From the NCBI GenBank assembly GCA_947629925.1, contig CANRFO010000004.1, forward strand, positions 62,001-126,000: a stretch of 64,000 nt of DNA, given 5' to 3'. This stretch comes from an uncultured Ruminiclostridium sp. (GTDB lineage Bacteria > Bacillota > Clostridia > Oscillospirales > Ruminococcaceae). The notes under the pieces were generated by a model. That model ran no database searches and was not told where the DNA came from. It saw only the letters and a program-made list of their open reading frames with translations. Shown piece after piece: positions 1 to 9,480 of this stretch. Every line of letters starts with the position of its first letter. Position 1 is the first letter of the stretch. Made by a program: the position numbers and the translations under genes.

Positions 1-343
1 TTATCACCTGCGATATGTGACGGTGATATTCCTCATCTGTGGCATTGTACCATGCAAAAACGTTCAGCCCGTCTTTAACAAGTGCAGCGGCAACGTCGTC
101 CTGTGTGGACAAGGGATTGCTTCCTGTAATGAACATTTCGGCTCCTCCTGCGGCAAAGACCTTGCACAAATAGGCGGTCTTTGCTTCAAGATGAACTGAA
201 AGAGCTATTTTTATGCCCTTAAAAGGCTTATTCTTCTCAAATTCTTCCTCTATGCTGCGCAGCAGGGGCATATTGTTCTTTACCCATTCTATCTTGCGCC
301 TGCCGCTTTCCCAGAGGCTTACATCGCGTATTTCGCTTGACAT
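1..343 (-). CDS. ahcY: Adenosylhomocysteinase, N-terminal part (runs off window)
   Basis: S-adenosylhomocysteine hydrolase splits SAH into adenosine and homocysteine, linking to the methionine-cycle genes (metF, metH) further right. Only about 114 N-terminal residues are present. Translation of the reverse strand gives the family hallmarks: SLWESGRRKIEWV near residue 9, MPLLRSI, and the strongly conserved NPLSTQDDVAAALV around residues 75-90. The start ATG at 343 is preceded by GAAAGGAA. Transcription probably starts from the TTGCAG-17-TACAAT promoter at 498-470, leaving a leader of about 120 nt in which no known riboswitch was recognised. The NAD-binding domain lies outside the window. Confidence 0.93.
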   Translation of the reverse strand, partial: MSSEIRDVSLWESGRRKIEWVKNNMPLLRSIEEEFEKNKPFKGIKIALSVHLEAKTAYLCKVFAAGGAEMFITGSNPLSTQDDVAAALVKDGLNVFAWYNATDEEYHRHISQVI

Positions 344-469
344 GGAGCGAGGTTCCTTTCTCTTATCATTTAAAATAGGAATTTGATTTACAAAGATATC
401 GCGTCAGATAACATTATGCTGTTTTGTTTTACGCAGGCTTTTTAACAATGTCTGCACATATACAATTTT

Positions 470-498
470 ATTGTATCACAAAATGTAAAAAACTGCAA
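470..498 (-). promoter_or_regulatory. Sigma-A-type promoter of ahcY
   Basis: On the reverse strand TTGCAG (498-493), a 17-nt spacer and TACAAT (475-470) point toward ahcY. Confidence 0.6.
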
Positions 499-555
499 GA
501 GAAAAAGTATTCTTTATATGTAGAATTTTTATAATGAATGAAATAAAAATTTTTC

Positions 556-584
556 TTGCATTATCCGCGGGTTTATGGTATTAT
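556..584 (+). promoter_or_regulatory. Sigma-A-type promoter of the gltX-glnS operon
   Basis: TTGCAT (556-561), 17-nt spacer, TATTAT (579-584). Together with the ahcY promoter this accounts for the 303-nt divergent intergenic space 344-646; nothing else was recognised there. Confidence 0.55.
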
Positions 585-646
585 ATGGGGTAAAGATATT
601 TTAATAAGGGTGCGGAAAGGAGAAGCGTTTTTTCGCTGAAATAAAT

Positions 647-2278
647 ATGGATTATAATGCATTGGCAGAACTGTTGTTTCCCGACGTGGACAAGACTCCA
701 GATTATTATGAAAAGCTCTATCCCGAAAGAGATCTGCCCGAGGGCGCAAAGGTGACAAGATTTGCGCCAAGCCCTACGGGATTTGTTCATTTCGGAGGAC
801 TTTATCCCGTTCTTGTATCGGAAAGGCTTGCACATCAGAGCGGCGGCGTTCTGTATCTGAGAATTGAGGACACCGACTCAAAGAGAGCGGTCGAGGGCGC
901 AGAATACGACCTTATCAACGTTTTCAATAACTTCGGCATAAATTTTGACGAAAGCGTTGTTAAAGAAGGCGCATACGGTCCATACCGCCAAAGTGAGCGC
1001 AGGGAAATTTACCGCACTTACGCAAAGGACCTTGTACGTCAGGGCAAAGCGTATCCTTGTTTCTGCACCGAAGAAGAGATGAAAGAGCTTAGGGAAAGGC
1101 AGGAGGCTCAAAAAGTAACTCCGGGTTATTACGGTGAGTATGTTAAGTGCAGAAACCTTAGTCTTGAAGAAGTAAAGGAAAGACTTGACAAGGGTCTGCC
1201 TTATGTTTTAAGGCTGCGTTCAGAGGGCGATCCCGAACGCAAGATAAAATTCACCGACCTTATAAAAGGGACAATAGAGGTAACTGAAAATCATATCGAC
1301 CATATTCTGCTTAAAAGCGACGGTATGCCTACCTATCACCTTGCTCATGCGGTGGACGACCACCTGATGAGGACAACTCATGTGGTAAGAGGAGAGGAAT
1401 GGCTTTCCAGTCTGCCTTATCACATTCAGCTTTTCAACGCTCTTGGCTTTAAACTGCCGAAATATCTGCACTTGTCACAGCTTATGAAAAAAGAAGGAGA
1501 TTCAAAGAAAAAGCTGTCAAAGAGGGATAAGGGCGCGGGAATGAGCGATTATATAAGCGACGGCTATCCCGCTGAAAGCGTTGTGGAATATGTTATGACG
1601 CTGCTTAACAGCAACTTCGAGGACTGGCGCAGGGCAAATCCCGACGCTGATATAAACGATTTTCCTTTTTCCGTGAAGAAGATAAGTCCGAGCGGTTCAC
1701 TGTTCGATTTAGTAAAGCTGGGAGACGTGAGCAAAAACACTGTTTCCAGAATGACCGCCGAACAGGTGTATGACAGGCTGACAAAGTGGGCAAAGGAATT
1801 TGACAGCGACTTTTATCAGGTCCTGTCCCGTGACGAGGCTTACACAAAGGCGATACTTCAGATAGGACGAGGCGGCAACAAGCCCAGAAAAGACCTTGAA
1901 ACATGGAAAGACGCCAAAGGCTATATGGGATTTTTCTATCCTGAATACTTCAGCTATCAGGATATGATAGAGGGATTTGACAAATTTGATATTATTGCTT
2001 GCCTTGACGGATTTGCCGCAGAATATGACGAAAACGACCCGCAGGACGTATGGTTTGAAAAGGTAAAGGCAGTGGGCGAGAAAAACGGTTTTTGCCCCAA
2101 TATAAAGGAATACAAGGCAAATCCCGACGGCTGGAAAGGAAATGTGGGAGACGTAAGCTCTTTCATAAGGGTAGCTGTGACAGGTAAGCTGAACAGCCCC
2201 GATCTTTGCGCTGTAATGAAAATTTTAGGAAAAGAAGAAACTATAAACAGAATAAATAAATTTAAGGAGACACTGTAA
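647..2278 (+). CDS. gltX: Glutamyl-tRNA synthetase
   Basis: Charges tRNA with glutamate in the cytoplasm. The 543-residue product has the class I signature APSPTGFVHFGG (about residues 40-51, HFGG at the HIGH position), LRIEDTDSKR, and the KMSKS-loop equivalent KLSKRD near residue 288. It is longer than the common form of about 480 residues. The nearest Shine-Dalgarno-like run (AAAGGAG, 616-622) is unusually far from ATG 647; an AGCG/CGCT hairpin with a T6 loop lies between and could shorten the effective spacing. No alternative in-frame start exists before the upstream stop at 605. The stop overlaps the start of glnS (TAATG), so the two are translationally coupled. Confidence 0.95.
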   Translation: MDYNALAELLFPDVDKTPDYYEKLYPERDLPEGAKVTRFAPSPTGFVHFGGLYPVLVSERLAHQSGGVLYLRIEDTDSKRAVEGAEYDLINVFNNFGINFDESVVKEGAYGPYRQSERREIYRTYAKDLVRQGKAYPCFCTEEEMKELRERQEAQKVTPGYYGEYVKCRNLSLEEVKERLDKGLPYVLRLRSEGDPERKIKFTDLIKGTIEVTENHIDHILLKSDGMPTYHLAHAVDDHLMRTTHVVRGEEWLSSLPYHIQLFNALGFKLPKYLHLSQLMKKEGDSKKKLSKRDKGAGMSDYISDGYPAESVVEYVMTLLNSNFEDWRRANPDADINDFPFSVKKISPSGSLFDLVKLGDVSKNTVSRMTAEQVYDRLTKWAKEFDSDFYQVLSRDEAYTKAILQIGRGGNKPRKDLETWKDAKGYMGFFYPEYFSYQDMIEGFDKFDIIACLDGFAAEYDENDPQDVWFEKVKAVGEKNGFCPNIKEYKANPDGWKGNVGDVSSFIRVAVTGKLNSPDLCAVMKILGKEETINRINKFKETL

Positions 2279-3954
2279 TGGCAGACGAAGAAAAGAAAGT
2301 GACAGAAGAAAGCGAGGACAACTCCAATTTCCTTACGGATATTATGGAAAGCGACCTTGCGGCAGGGAGGGTAAAGAAAATACACACACGTTTTCCTCCC
2401 GAACCCAACGGCTATCTTCATATAGGGAGTGCCAAGGCTATCTACATCAACTATACCTCCGCAAAAAAATACGGTGGTTTGTTCAATCTACGCTTTGACG
2501 ATACCAACCCCACGAAAGAGGACAACGAATACGTTGAGGCAATAATCGAGGATCTGAAATGGCTGGGCGCTGAACCTGACGCAATATTCTACGGCAGCGA
2601 CTATTTCCAGAAAACATATGAATTTGCAGTTGAGCTTATAAAAAAAGGTAAGGCATATGTCTGCGATCTGAACAACGAGCAGATGAAGGAATACAGAGGA
2701 ACGCTCACCGAGCCGGGCAAAAACAGCCCTTACCGTGACAGGAGCGTTGAAGAAAACCTTGAGCTTTTTGAGAAGATGAAAAACGGCGAGTTTCCAGACG
2801 GCTACTGCACACTTAGAGCAAAGATAGATATGTCAAGTCCCAATATGAATATGCGAGACCCCGCTATTTACCGTATTCTCCATATGGGGCATCACCGTCA
2901 GGGGGACAAGTGGTGCATTTATCCGCTGTATGACTTTGCGCACCCCATTCAGGACGCACTGGAGAGAATAACTCACTCCATGTGTTCCATCGAGTTTGAA
3001 AATCACAGACCCCTTTATGATTGGGTGATCGAAAATATCGGCTTTGAACAGCCGCCTCATCAGTACGAATTTGCAAGGCTTAACGTTACGAACACCGTTA
3101 TGAGCAAGAGGTATCTCAGACAGCTTGTTGAAACAGGCGTAGTTGACGGCTGGGACGACCCCAGAATGCCCACGCTCTGCGCGCTGAGAAGGCGCGGATA
3201 TACTCCGCAGTCTATCTTCAGATTCGTGGAGCTTGCAGGTATATGCAAGAGCCTGTCTGTTGTAGATATCGCTTTGCTTGAGCATTGTATACGGGACGAG
3301 CTTAACAAAACCGCTTTAAGAAGAATTGCAGTGCTTGATCCTGTTAAGGTGGTTATCGAAAATTATCCTGAGGATAAAGAGGAATTTTTTGAGATTTCCA
3401 ATAATCCCAATGACGAAACCGCAGGAAAGCGCAAGGTAAAATTTACAAAGGAAATCTATATCGAATCGGACGACTTTTCCGCAGCTCCGCCTCCAAAGTA
3501 TTTCAGACTTAAACCCGACGGCGAAGTAAGGCTTATGGGAGCGTATATCATAAAATTCAAGGAAGTAATTTACAAAGAGGACGGAACGATAGACAAGATA
3601 ATTTGTACCGCTGACCTTGAAAGCGGCAACGGAAATCCTGTTGACGGAAGAAAAGTAAAAGGCACTATCCACTGGGTAAGCGCAAAGGATTGCATTGACA
3701 GTCAGGTTTACATCTACAACAACCTGTTCACTATCGAAAACACAAATGCTATACCCGAAGGAAAAACCTTTGACGATTATCTCAACCCCGAATCGGTAGT
3801 AAAGAAAGTCGGCTGCAAGTTGGAGAGAAGCATTGAAGAGGCAAAGGCGGGAGATAAATTCCAGTTTGTCCGCCTGGGTTATTTCTGCAAGGATTCAAAA
3901 TATGACAACGTGTTCAACAGAATAGTTGAGCTGAAGGATTCAAAGCCTTTTTAA
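2278..3954 (+). CDS. glnS: Glutaminyl-tRNA synthetase
   Basis: Charges tRNA-Gln directly, complementing the GluRS encoded just upstream. The 558-residue product carries PPEPNGYLHIGSAK (about residues 40-53, HIGH motif), LRFDDTNP, and the KMSKS-like VMSKRYL near residue 273, followed by the GlnRS-type beta-barrel anticodon-binding region. Its start overlaps the gltX stop by one base. The highly charged first 35 residues are a short extension before the catalytic core. Many Firmicutes instead use the GatCAB route, so a dedicated GlnRS beside GluRS is a lineage trait. Confidence 0.95.
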   Translation: MADEEKKVTEESEDNSNFLTDIMESDLAAGRVKKIHTRFPPEPNGYLHIGSAKAIYINYTSAKKYGGLFNLRFDDTNPTKEDNEYVEAIIEDLKWLGAEPDAIFYGSDYFQKTYEFAVELIKKGKAYVCDLNNEQMKEYRGTLTEPGKNSPYRDRSVEENLELFEKMKNGEFPDGYCTLRAKIDMSSPNMNMRDPAIYRILHMGHHRQGDKWCIYPLYDFAHPIQDALERITHSMCSIEFENHRPLYDWVIENIGFEQPPHQYEFARLNVTNTVMSKRYLRQLVETGVVDGWDDPRMPTLCALRRRGYTPQSIFRFVELAGICKSLSVVDIALLEHCIRDELNKTALRRIAVLDPVKVVIENYPEDKEEFFEISNNPNDETAGKRKVKFTKEIYIESDDFSAAPPPKYFRLKPDGEVRLMGAYIIKFKEVIYKEDGTIDKIICTADLESGNGNPVDGRKVKGTIHWVSAKDCIDSQVYIYNNLFTIENTNAIPEGKTFDDYLNPESVVKKVGCKLERSIEEAKAGDKFQFVRLGYFCKDSKYDNVFNRIVELKDSKPF

Positions 3955-3957
3955 AGT

Positions 3958-4677
3958 ATGGATAAGACAGAAAAACTGAACCAAATGATAAAAGAAGCGG
4001 AAAGCGTGGTTTTTTTCGGCGGAGCGGGCGTTTCCACCGAAAGCGGTATTCCCGATTTTCGCAGCGTGGACGGATTATATAATCAAAAATATGATTTTCC
4101 TCCCGAAATGATACTCAGTGACGATTTCTTTTACGGTAAGACCGAAGAATTTTACCGTTTTTACCGCGACAAAATGCTCTGCCTTGACGCAAAGCCCAAT
4201 GCGGCTCATTTAAAGCTGGCTGAACTGGAAAAGGCGGGAAAGCTGACGGCGGTAGTTACGCAAAATATCGACGGACTTCATCAGATGGCGGGAAGTAAAA
4301 GAGTCTACGAGCTACACGGCTCTGTTCACCGCAACTATTGTCAGAAATGCAGAAAAAATTTTGACGCCCGCTTTATGCTGAACAGCACAGGCGTCCCCCG
4401 CTGCGAATGCGGGGGACTTATAAAGCCTGACGTCGTATTATACGGTGAATCCCTTGATCAGAACGTAATAAACGGAGCGGTCAGGGCTATCGCAAGCTGT
4501 GATATGCTCATCATCGGCGGGACTTCGCTTGCCGTTTATCCTGCGGCGGGGCTGATAAATTATTACCGTGGAAATAAACTCGTCATTATCAATATGTCGC
4601 CTACGGGAGCTGACTCTTCGGCAGACCTCGTCATAGAGGGAAAAATAGGTGAAGTCCTCAGCAAAATAAAATTGTAG
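3958..4677 (+). CDS. cobB: NAD-dependent protein deacylase (sirtuin)
   Basis: Removes acyl groups from lysines using NAD+. The 239-residue protein shows the Rossmann motif [16 protein letters not shown] (about residues 20-36), TQNIDGLH, the catalytic His in ELHGSVH (about 120), a zinc site of two Cys pairs (CQKC near 128 and CEC near 149), and [12 protein letters not shown]. It starts 3 nt after glnS and is probably in the same operon. Substrate type (acetyl versus succinyl) cannot be read from these motifs. Confidence 0.93.
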   Translation: MDKTEKLNQMIKEAESVVFFGGAGVSTESGIPDFRSVDGLYNQKYDFPPEMILSDDFFYGKTEEFYRFYRDKMLCLDAKPNAAHLKLAELEKAGKLTAVVTQNIDGLHQMAGSKRVYELHGSVHRNYCQKCRKNFDARFMLNSTGVPRCECGGLIKPDVVLYGESLDQNVINGAVRAIASCDMLIIGGTSLAVYPAAGLINYYRGNKLVIINMSPTGADSSADLVIEGKIGEVLSKIKL

Positions 4678-4729
4678 TTTTGAGAGGAGCACTTGGTGTG
4701 AAAGCGCCGACTTTTCAAGAGGTACTGAT

Positions 4730-5287
4730 ATGATTTTGTCTGATAAAACAATAATCAAAATGCTTGATGAAAAATCATTGATTATAAATCCGCTGACTGA
4801 GGAACAGATACAGCCGGCAAGTGTAGATATAAGATTGGGTAATACTTTCAGCATTGTTGATGATACTCCTACCGGAATAATTACGTTGGACAGGAAAATC
4901 AACTATAAGTCAATTACCGCTGATACTTATTTAATACTTCCGGGGCAGTTTATTCTGGCAACTACTATGGAATATTTTGAGCTGCCCAATAACATAACTG
5001 CATTTGTAGAGGGCAGAAGTTCGCTTGGTCGTATGGGGTTATTTATTCAGAATGCAGGTTGGGTAGACCCCGGTTTTAAAGGTGAAATAACTTTGGAATT
5101 ATTTAATGCCAACAGATGTGCAATAGAACTGAAAACAGGACGCAGGATCGGACAATTGGTATTTGCAGAAATGGACGATTCTGCCCTTAATCCTTATAAC
5201 GGAAAATATCAAGGGCAGACTGGGGCAACAGGTTCAAAGGTTATGGAGGATATAGATAAAATATGGACAGAGAATGGTCAGAGTTAA
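4730..5287 (+). CDS. dcd: dCTP deaminase (possibly bifunctional dCTP deaminase/dUTPase)
   Basis: Deaminates dCTP to dUTP (or directly to dUMP in bifunctional forms) for dTMP synthesis. The 185-residue protein matches the family over its length: [11 protein letters not shown] near residue 27, [12 protein letters not shown] near 100, and the catalytic-Glu segment [10 protein letters not shown] near 118. ATG 4730 follows AAGAGGT. Base composition is visibly more AT-rich than the gltX/glnS block, as is the next gene, so this stretch may be transferred. The end overlaps the next gene by 25 nt. Confidence 0.9.
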   Translation: MILSDKTIIKMLDEKSLIINPLTEEQIQPASVDIRLGNTFSIVDDTPTGIITLDRKINYKSITADTYLILPGQFILATTMEYFELPNNITAFVEGRSSLGRMGLFIQNAGWVDPGFKGEITLELFNANRCAIELKTGRRIGQLVFAEMDDSALNPYNGKYQGQTGATGSKVMEDIDKIWTENGQS

Positions 5288-5937
5288 ACAAACTGTTTCA
5301 GATACAGCTGAAAAAACAGGATACATTTGAAGATGGAATTAAAACTCTATTTTCTCTGCGAAATCAACTAATGCAAACTTTGACCTCTTTTAAATCTGAA
5401 TTACACAGAGATGAATTTGACGCTATTCCTTTTATAAACGCTGACGGCTATCACAGCAAAACTATTGCTTATTCCATATGGCATATTTTTCGCATTGAGG
5501 ATATAGTCGCTCATACATTGATAAAAGAAGATGAACAGGTATTTTTTTCAGGAAATTATCAAAAGCGTATAAATTCTCCTATAATAACGACAGGAAATGA
5601 GCTTGTAAAACAGCAGATAGCAGATTTTTCACATATGCTCGATCTGAATGAGCTGTATTCATATGCTCATGAAGTAAAAGTAAGTACAGAAAATATAGTC
5701 AAAGAGTTTTCTTTCACTGATCTGAAAAGAAAAATATCAAAAGAAAGGAAAGAGTATTTGAAGTCGCTGAATGTTGTAAGCACCGACGAAAAGGCTGTCT
5801 GGCTTATTGATTACTGGTGCGGCAAGAATATCGGCGGACTTATACAAATGCCTTTTTCAAGGCACTGGATAATGCACACGGAAGCGTGTCTGCGTATAAA
5901 AGCAGGCATACTTAAAAGAAAGGACAGCAAAAAATGA
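5263..5937 (+). CDS. DinB-like (four-helix metal-binding) family protein, putative
   Basis: A 224-residue, mostly helical protein of unknown function. The pattern [25 protein letters not shown] (about residues 66-90), with a His before an acidic helix and a distal [15 protein letters not shown] near the C-terminus, resembles the three-His layout of DinB/YfiT-type proteins; the assignment is tentative. It overlaps dcd by 25 nt and the next gene by 4 nt (ATGA), so the three are probably co-transcribed. It shares the AT-rich composition of dcd. Confidence 0.55.
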   Translation: MDREWSELNKLFQIQLKKQDTFEDGIKTLFSLRNQLMQTLTSFKSELHRDEFDAIPFINADGYHSKTIAYSIWHIFRIEDIVAHTLIKEDEQVFFSGNYQKRINSPIITTGNELVKQQIADFSHMLDLNELYSYAHEVKVSTENIVKEFSFTDLKRKISKERKEYLKSLNVVSTDEKAVWLIDYWCGKNIGGLIQMPFSRHWIMHTEACLRIKAGILKRKDSKK

Positions 5938-6522
5938 AAAACGGTATCGACATCAGCCTTTTTCAGACCGGGATCGACCTTAACAAAGCAAAATGCGAAG
6001 GGGTAGAATTTGTTATTATCCGAGCAGGCATAGGCACAATTATGGATAAGGAACTGGTTATAAATACGCTGAAAGCCTCAGCCGCTGAATTGCCATACGG
6101 ATTTTACTGGCACAGCATGGCACTTTCCGTAGAAGAAGCCGTTGTTGAAGCAAAAGCCTGCATTGCCGCAATAGAGCCGTTTCAGCCTGCTTTTCCCATA
6201 TTTTATGATATGGAGGAGCAGACCCAGTTGATTGAGCTTGACACTTATACCCGAACGTCCATAATCTCGGTTTTTTGTGAGGAGCTTATAAAGGCAGGCT
6301 ATATGGCAGGCGTATATTCAAATCCGTCTATGCTGAACGATTATCTTGACAGACCAAAGATATCCTCTGTGGCTGGCTTACTACACTTTTGACCCATCGG
6401 CGGAGATACCTTATGATTACGGTCAGATGTTCTGGCAGTGGGGAAATTTTCAGCTTGACGGTATGACCGTAGACGGAGATGTATTGTACGAAGCCGACGA
6501 CAGTGCTACGCTGAAATCATAA
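5934..6522 (+). pseudogene. GH25 lysozyme-like protein, frameshifted near 6358
   Basis: Glycoside hydrolase family 25 (muramidase) cuts N-acetylmuramic acid linkages. Frame 1 (5934-6392) gives GIDISLFQTGIDL (catalytic-type Asp near residue 6) and the FYDMEE acidic pair near 92-94, then stops soon after LDRPK. Shifting by one base at about 6358-6361 restores the family C-terminus: YPLWLAYYTFD, then FWQWGNF and VDGDVLY, ending at TAA 6520-6522. One surplus base would explain the break; no slippery heptamer is evident. It has no signal peptide, so it may have been a phage-type or intracellular enzyme. It could be a true pseudogene or an assembly error. Confidence 0.8.
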
Positions 6523-6549
6523 TATATTCAGAAAAATGTGAACATACAT

Positions 6550-6592
6550 AAAATCCGCTGTTTTATCTTTAAATGGCGGATTTTGCTTTTTG
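6550..6592 (+). terminator. Rho-independent terminator after the dcd-GH25 operon
   Basis: AAAATCCGC (6550-6558) pairs with GCGGATTTT (6576-6584), followed by GCTTTTTG. Confidence 0.65.
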
Positions 6593-6729
6593 CGTTCATA
6601 ATTATAAGATATTATGTACAAAAGCTTTTGATATATTTTCAGTGCATTTCCCTGCTGTTATACGCGGTGATCTCAAAAAAATTCCTGAAACGGAAATTTG
6701 TGTTATTTGACTTAAAAAAGCTTATAATA

Positions 6730-6758
6730 TTGACTTTTTACTTTTTTTATGGTACAAT
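6730..6758 (+). promoter_or_regulatory. Sigma-A promoter of the transglutaminase-like lipoprotein gene
   Basis: TTGACT (6730-6735), 17-nt spacer, TACAAT (6753-6758), about 40 nt before the ribosome site GGAGGTGG. Confidence 0.75.
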
Positions 6759-6803
6759 TAGTGATAATGCGAAAGTGTGCATAAATTTTATGGAGGTGGT
6801 TGC

Positions 6804-8039
6804 TTGAACAGGAAAAAACTTATCGCTTTCCTTGTTGCTGTATGCATTATTGCAACGGGCTGTAACCCGGGGACCGATGACCCCGATCTTCCCATAAGCG
6901 ACGTCACCTCCGATACCGTTGGTTCGGAAAGCGAAGATACTTCGGTTACGCCTTTCGAGAGTATTGAAACCACTGAAACGGAAACGCAGACCACACAGCA
7001 GACCTCCGAAAGCAGCAAGGATACCTCAAAAACTACTCATGAAAGTACAGCCGATACAGAAACCACCGCTGAAACTTCTGAAGATGAAACTACAACATCT
7101 GAAAGCACGACTGCGGAATCCTCTGCTTCACAAACAACCGTACAAACACCTGCCGCTACAACGACACAAACTACTTCCACGACGACAACGGCAACTACCG
7201 CTGCCACAACGCTTCCTGCGGAGCCGTCGCCTCCCACTATTTTTGAGACGACCGCAGACGGTGTAAAAACTCTTTCAAATCCGCTTGTTACGCTTGATTA
7301 CAGCAACTGTGACAAAGGATACATCATGCTTAAATACACCGGAAGCGCTTCAAAGCTGAAGGTCCAGATAACAGGTCCCACGGGAATAAAGCAGACCTAT
7401 AATATGAACAGCAACGGAAGCTATGAGGCATATAATCTTACCGCAGGAAACGGAACATACAGCATTTTCGTGGGTGAAAATGCCGGTGGGAATGCTTATG
7501 CGCAGGCTGCCATGTGGAACATAGACGTAAGCCTGTCAAGCTCTCTCACTCCGTTCCTTGTGTCTACAAGGCTTGTCGATTTCAAATACGGAGACACTGC
7601 GGTAACTCTGGCGTCAAAGCTTTGCGGAGGCACAACAAACGCGTTGCAGAAGGTCGACAGAGTTTACACATGGATAGTTGACAATGTAAAATATGACTAT
7701 GACCTTGCAAAAAGCGTCCAAGGCGGTTATGAGCCTGATATTGAAAGGACGATAAATCAGAAAAAAGGCATTTGCTATGACTATGCGGGAACAATGACTG
7801 CCATGCTGAGGAGTCAGGGTGTTCCAACGCAGCTTGTTATAGGCTGGGCAGGAACAACATACCATGCCTGGGTGAATGTTTATGTAACCGATATAGGCTG
7901 GGTATACGGAGCCATTCAGTTTGACGGAAGCGGCTGGCACAGGCTCGACCCGACATTTGCGGCTTCGTCAGGCTCAAGCAGCGCCATAATGCAGTATATA
8001 GGCGACGGAAGCAATTATGTTACAGAAAAGTTAGAGTAA
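6804..8039 (+). CDS. Secreted lipoprotein with Thr/Ser-rich linker and transglutaminase-like domain
   Basis: The start is taken as TTG 6804 because GGAGGTGG (6792-6799) sits at the right distance. This gives 411 residues beginning with a signal peptide and lipobox IATGC (Cys 20), so the protein is predicted to be anchored outside the membrane. Residues of about 25-150 are a Thr/Ser/Glu-rich linker. The C-terminal transglutaminase-like domain has the Cys-His-Asp triad: GICYDYAG (Cys 324), YHAWVNV (His 354) and RLDPTF (Asp 382). Such domains act as proteases or crosslinkers at the cell surface; the substrate is unknown. It stands alone between a terminator and the pilus-like operon. Confidence 0.85.
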   Translation: MNRKKLIAFLVAVCIIATGCNPGTDDPDLPISDVTSDTVGSESEDTSVTPFESIETTETETQTTQQTSESSKDTSKTTHESTADTETTAETSEDETTTSESTTAESSASQTTVQTPAATTTQTTSTTTTATTAATTLPAEPSPPTIFETTADGVKTLSNPLVTLDYSNCDKGYIMLKYTGSASKLKVQITGPTGIKQTYNMNSNGSYEAYNLTAGNGTYSIFVGENAGGNAYAQAAMWNIDVSLSSSLTPFLVSTRLVDFKYGDTAVTLASKLCGGTTNALQKVDRVYTWIVDNVKYDYDLAKSVQGGYEPDIERTINQKKGICYDYAGTMTAMLRSQGVPTQLVIGWAGTTYHAWVNVYVTDIGWVYGAIQFDGSGWHRLDPTFAASSGSSSAIMQYIGDGSNYVTEKLE

Positions 8040-8103
8040 TAAAGACAGGACGCACTCATTCTTTCGGCACTCGTATGTCGGAATGAAAGGAAATAAATAT
8101 AAA

Positions 8104-9120
8104 ATGGCAAAGACAAAACTTACTCATTCTTATATTTCAAGGCTTTGCGGAGAGCTTTCCGAAGCGGTAAGCTCAGGCATCACCATAAGTGACGGACTTT
8201 ATATGATGATAAGTGACGGCAACGACGACCCCGTTATCCGTACACTGATGGAAGAATCAGGCAAAGGACACGGTTTTGCAAAGGCAATCAAAAAAACCGG
8301 CGGTTTCCCTTCATATGTTGAAGAGATGGTGGAAATAGGCGAACAGACAGGACGCCTTGACTCAGTCCTCAAAGAGCTGTCGCTTTATTATGCAAGGCAG
8401 GCGGAGATAATGGACAATATCAAAAACGCAGTTGCCTTTCCGCTTATATTGCTGGCGATACTTATTGTGATAGTCGTAGTGCTGCTCACACAGGTGCTGC
8501 CAATATTCAATGAAGTTTTCAGGCAGCTCGGTGTTTCAATGTCCGTGGCTGCGGTGTCGCTGATGAATATCGGAACGGCGATACGTACATACTCTCTGTT
8601 CATCATCGGAGCTGTTGTCATACTCGCTGCCGCAGGGTTCATTCTTTACAAGCTTCCTGCCACTCACAGCAAGATAGTCGCATTATTCAAGGGAAGAAAA
8701 CTGAAGAAAAAGATGTCTTCATCCGTTTTCGCTTCAGCGATGTCAATGACTATCTCAAGCGGAATGGACATAGACGACTCGCTTGAAATGTCAAAAAAGC
8801 TATGCGAACCTGAAATGGTAAAGAAAATAAACGGCTGTCAGCAAAAAATGAAAAGCGGAATGAGCTTTGACAAGGCTATACAAAATTCAGACATACTTGA
8901 CCCGATAAGCGCAAGAAGGCTTATGGTAAGCTTCAGAACAGGCAAGACCGACGAAGCTATGAGAAAGATCGCGGACGAATACGCCGCTGATGTGAACGAA
9001 GCGGTAGATGAAAAAATAAGCAGAGTTGAACCTGCTTTGGTAATAATTATGTCGCTACTGGTGGGATTCGTGCTTTTCTCGGTAATGCTCCCGATGCTTT
9101 CGGTAATAACGGCTATTTAA
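8104..9120 (+). CDS. Type IV pilus / type II secretion inner-membrane platform protein (PilC/GspF family)
   Basis: Polytopic platform protein that couples the assembly ATPase to pilin insertion. ATG 8104 is chosen over the upstream ATG 8083 because AAAGGAAA lies 10 nt before it, giving 338 residues. It shows the duplicated GspF layout: GISISDGLYMMI-type first repeat, the EMVEIGEQTGRLDSVLKELS signature near residue 80, TM segments near 115-140 and 160-180, a second repeat with SSGMDIDDSLEMSK, and a C-terminal TM helix. It heads a run of short prepilin-like genes ending in a PilT-like ATPase. Confidence 0.88.
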   Translation: MAKTKLTHSYISRLCGELSEAVSSGITISDGLYMMISDGNDDPVIRTLMEESGKGHGFAKAIKKTGGFPSYVEEMVEIGEQTGRLDSVLKELSLYYARQAEIMDNIKNAVAFPLILLAILIVIVVVLLTQVLPIFNEVFRQLGVSMSVAAVSLMNIGTAIRTYSLFIIGAVVILAAAGFILYKLPATHSKIVALFKGRKLKKKMSSSVFASAMSMTISSGMDIDDSLEMSKKLCEPEMVKKINGCQQKMKSGMSFDKAIQNSDILDPISARRLMVSFRTGKTDEAMRKIADEYAADVNEAVDEKISRVEPALVIIMSLLVGFVLFSVMLPMLSVITAI

Positions 9121-9156
9121 CACAAAGAAAATAAAAGGAAAGGAGTGCGTCTGAAT

Positions 9157-9480
9157 ATGAATAAAACAAAGAAAATACCTGTGATAGTCAGATACATTCC
9201 CGCTATCCTGATATTTTTGCTTATACTCGGTATCGCGATATATATGTTCAGCGATGTAAACAGGACTACCACCGACGAAAGTCTTGCCATGACGGAAAAC
9301 AACATAAGAAGAGCGGTGATAACCTGCTATGCACAAGAGGGACAGTATCCCCCGAGTATAGATTATCTGAAGGAAAACTACGGACTTTATGTAGGCGATG
9401 AGTATCTGGTGCATTATGATATGTTTGCTTCAAATATTATGCCCGACATCACCGTGATGAGAAAGCAGGTGGCTCAGTGA
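9157..9480 (+). CDS. Small membrane-anchored pilus-operon protein (pseudopilin-like)
   Basis: A 107-residue protein with a cytosolic stub MNKTKKIPVIVRYIP, one TM helix (about residues 16-36) and an extracytoplasmic part of pilin-like size. ATG 9157 is preferred over GTG 9145 because AGGAG overlaps the latter. It lacks a clear GFTLxE prepilin cleavage motif, so it may be a minor structural subunit or an anchor. Its last codon overlaps the GTG of the next gene. No specific family was recognised. Confidence 0.6.
   Translation: MNKTKKIPVIVRYIPAILIFLLILGIAIYMFSDVNRTTTDESLAMTENNIRRAVITCYAQEGQYPPSIDYLKENYGLYVGDEYLVHYDMFASNIMPDITVMRKQVAQ

Noticed and set aside
6351..6361. Programmed +1 frameshift site in the GH25 gene
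   Set aside because: No slippery run, rare-codon or stop-codon arrangement like known programmed sites; a plain indel is simpler.
6538..6807. 89-residue open frame after the GH25 relic
   Set aside because: It spans a terminator hairpin and the promoter of the next gene, has no ribosome site, and its composition is simply AT-rich non-coding sequence.
6919..7266. Arg/Leu-rich frame overlapping the lipoprotein linker
   Set aside because: A shadow of the low-complexity Thr/Ser linker in another frame.
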